Of a stretch of 5,106 nt of DNA, positions 3,806 to 5,106 are shown piece by piece. The position numbers were made by a program, and so were the translations under genes. The DNA comes from Deltaproteobacteria bacterium (GTDB taxonomy: Bacteria > Desulfobacterota > DSM-4660 > Desulfatiglandales > Desulfatiglandaceae). The DNA lies in NCBI GenBank assembly GCA_019313765.1, contig JAFDAP010000239.1, positions 1 through 5,106 on the forward strand. The letters are read 5' to 3'. Below the pieces are notes generated by a model, which made no database searches, was not told where the DNA came from, and worked only from the letters and a program-made list of their open reading frames with translations. The stretch's first letter is position 1. Each line of letters begins with the position of its first letter.

Positions 3806-5106
3806 AATTTAATTAATTTCACGGGTGTATTCCACCATACCGGTTGTCCGCTTAAGGGGTCCTTTCCCGCATGGATAATGTCATTGGGATTGATCCCTTT
3901 TCCCTCTAAAAACTCGTCATAGGCCGTGTGTCCAAATCCCAGCGGAAGGTATACAATACCGGGCATGGCGCCTTCAAAGATGTTGATTCGAACACGGACT
4001 TGTCCGGCGGGGGATTTAATGATTGCACGGTCTCCCTGTTTCAGGTCATATTCTGCCGCGGTCTTCGGGTTGACATCGGCAAAAGATTCGTCTTTTAGTA
4101 ACTGATCGTCAAAGAGCGTCTTGTTTGAAAAAGGTGGATTAGGGGCCCAGCCGCTGGCCAGGTTGATCATTTCATACGGTATCATGACAAGGGGATAGGC
4201 CGAGAGATTAACCTCTGACTGCAATTCTTCGTAATGAGGCATAAACATCTCATCGCCGAATACACCGATTCCCAGGTGTTCCCGTTGTGTGCCCCCTGAA
4301 ACGGCTAATTCAATCTGGGAGCTGAAAAACTCAAATTTACCGGACGGGGTCTTGAACAGTCCCTCCCAGTTCTTGTACGTGTGAGCAGGCCGGTACCATA
4401 GCCCCCCCGAACGTATCTTTTTCCACATGTCGTCAAAAGATTTGTAATCCGGTTTCAGGCTGGATCTCCCTTTCTGCAGTTCCCATCCCGGAACGGAACC
4501 ATCGTAGGACACAAGGCCACCATTGGAACCAAAAAGACCTTTTGCCCTTGCCTTCAATACTGCCCCGTAATCGTCCCAGGGGAATGCGGGTCCCACGGAA
4601 CCGCCAAGCCCCTTTGCCAGTTTTATAATGACGTCTCCGGTGCTTTTTGTATTATAAACCGGTTCCACAACGGGCCTGGACAGCCCGTATAGCTGGTACT
4701 GGAGTCCGGAGGGGCACACGATATCATCCGTTTTTTCGAGATACGTATGATCCGGGAGAATAAGGTCTGCCATATACGCGGTTTCATCCCTGAAAGGCGA
4801 AAAGCTGACGATAAAGGGGATGTCTTTCATGCCCTTTTTAAAGGCCCCGCCGTCCGGCAGTGTGTAAGCGGGATTAGCTGCAAACACAAGGAGCGTGTCT
4901 ATTGGAGATTTAGGACTGCTGATGATTGCCCCGGTCATGTTGTTGATCAAGCTTTGGCTGAAGGGGTATTGCCTGGTTCCTGCTTTATCCAGCCGACCCT
5001 TTTCAATACCTTTTTTGGCAATGCCGTCCATCTCGATGTCCGGTAGCGGGCTTAAGGGGAGCGGGTCATGGACCAGTATGCCTCCGGGATTATTTATGTT
5101 GCCGAC
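3802..5106 (-). CDS. Molybdopterin-family oxidoreductase large subunit, C-terminal part (N-terminus off the right edge)
   Basis: The frame is open from the right edge to TAA at 3804-3802, giving 434 visible residues; the ATG at 5031 is internal. The fragment starts in VGNINNPGG (visible residues 1-9), a segment typical of the centre of DMSO-reductase-family proteins. It continues with NPAYTLPD (78-85), ETAYMADLILPDHTYLEK (108-125), TPSGKFEFFSS (253-263) and a C-terminal molybdopterin-dinucleotide-binding domain at about 303-425 (VNPKTAAEYDLKQGD, PGIVYLPLGFGH). The cofactor-ligating residue, the N-terminal iron-sulfur motif and any Tat signal are beyond the edge, so it is unknown whether metal is bound; QrcB-type homologues lack it. 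It should receive or deliver electrons through the downstream iron-sulfur and NrfD-type subunits. Candidates are Qrc menaquinone reductase or a Psr/Phs/Ttr-like reductase. Confidence 0.92.
   Translation of the reverse strand, partial: VGNINNPGGILVHDPLPLSPLPDIEMDGIAKKGIEKGRLDKAGTRQYPFSQSLINNMTGAIISSPKSPIDTLLVFAANPAYTLPDGGAFKKGMKDIPFIVSFSPFRDETAYMADLILPDHTYLEKTDDIVCPSGLQYQLYGLSRPVVEPVYNTKSTGDVIIKLAKGLGGSVGPAFPWDDYGAVLKARAKGLFGSNGGLVSYDGSVPGWELQKGRSSLKPDYKSFDDMWKKIRSGGLWYRPAHTYKNWEGLFKTPSGKFEFFSSQIELAVSGGTQREHLGIGVFGDEMFMPHYEELQSEVNLSAYPLVMIPYEMINLASGWAPNPPFSNKTLFDDQLLKDESFADVNPKTAAEYDLKQGDRAIIKSPAGQVRVRINIFEGAMPGIVYLPLGFGHTAYDEFLEGKGINPNDIIHAGKDPLSGQPVWWNTPVKLIKL

Overview
The window looks like a piece of an anaerobic, Gram-negative-type bacterial chromosome with a respiratory membrane complex on the minus strand. 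Sulfate or sulfur reducers of the Desulfobacterota would fit. That assignment is inference from gene content (a molybdopterin/iron-sulfur/NrfD trio) and from the style of the dispersed repeats; there is no rRNA, tRNA or other taxonomic marker here.

All supported genes are on the minus strand. In transcription order (right to left) they are: the C-terminal part of a molybdopterin-family oxidoreductase (3802-5106, running off the right edge); a four-cluster ferredoxin-like electron-transfer subunit (2693-3502); a ten-helix NrfD/HybB-type quinone-interacting membrane subunit (1414-2652); a previously uncalled 53-residue single-span membrane protein with a strong ribosome binding site (807-968); and a HAD-superfamily phosphatase that runs off the left edge (1-447). 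The first three form a standard modular chain: catalytic or catalytic-like subunit, iron-sulfur wire, membrane quinone module. Electrons would pass between the quinone pool and the large subunit, or the reverse. Gene order and subunit sizes resemble the Qrc menaquinone reductase of sulfate reducers and Psr/Phs/Ttr-type reductases. The sequence does not settle which, so I give no gene symbols.

The intergenic DNA is the unusual part. The gaps 448-806, 969-1413 and 3503-3801 are packed with small repeats. They hold: (i) three copies of a 50-bp twin-hairpin repeat, two of them inverted around a 188-bp core that fills almost the whole gap between the large-subunit stop codon and the iron-sulfur gene's ribosome binding site; (ii) two copies of an AT-rich, CCAAAT-rich inverted-repeat element; (iii) one 'PAKAGIQ/LDPGFRRG'-type miniature inverted-repeat element; and (iv) several clusters of short hairpins with three-base loops, some adjoining with no spacer. 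No transposase, CRISPR array, canonical Rho-independent terminator or convincing sigma-70 promoter was found.
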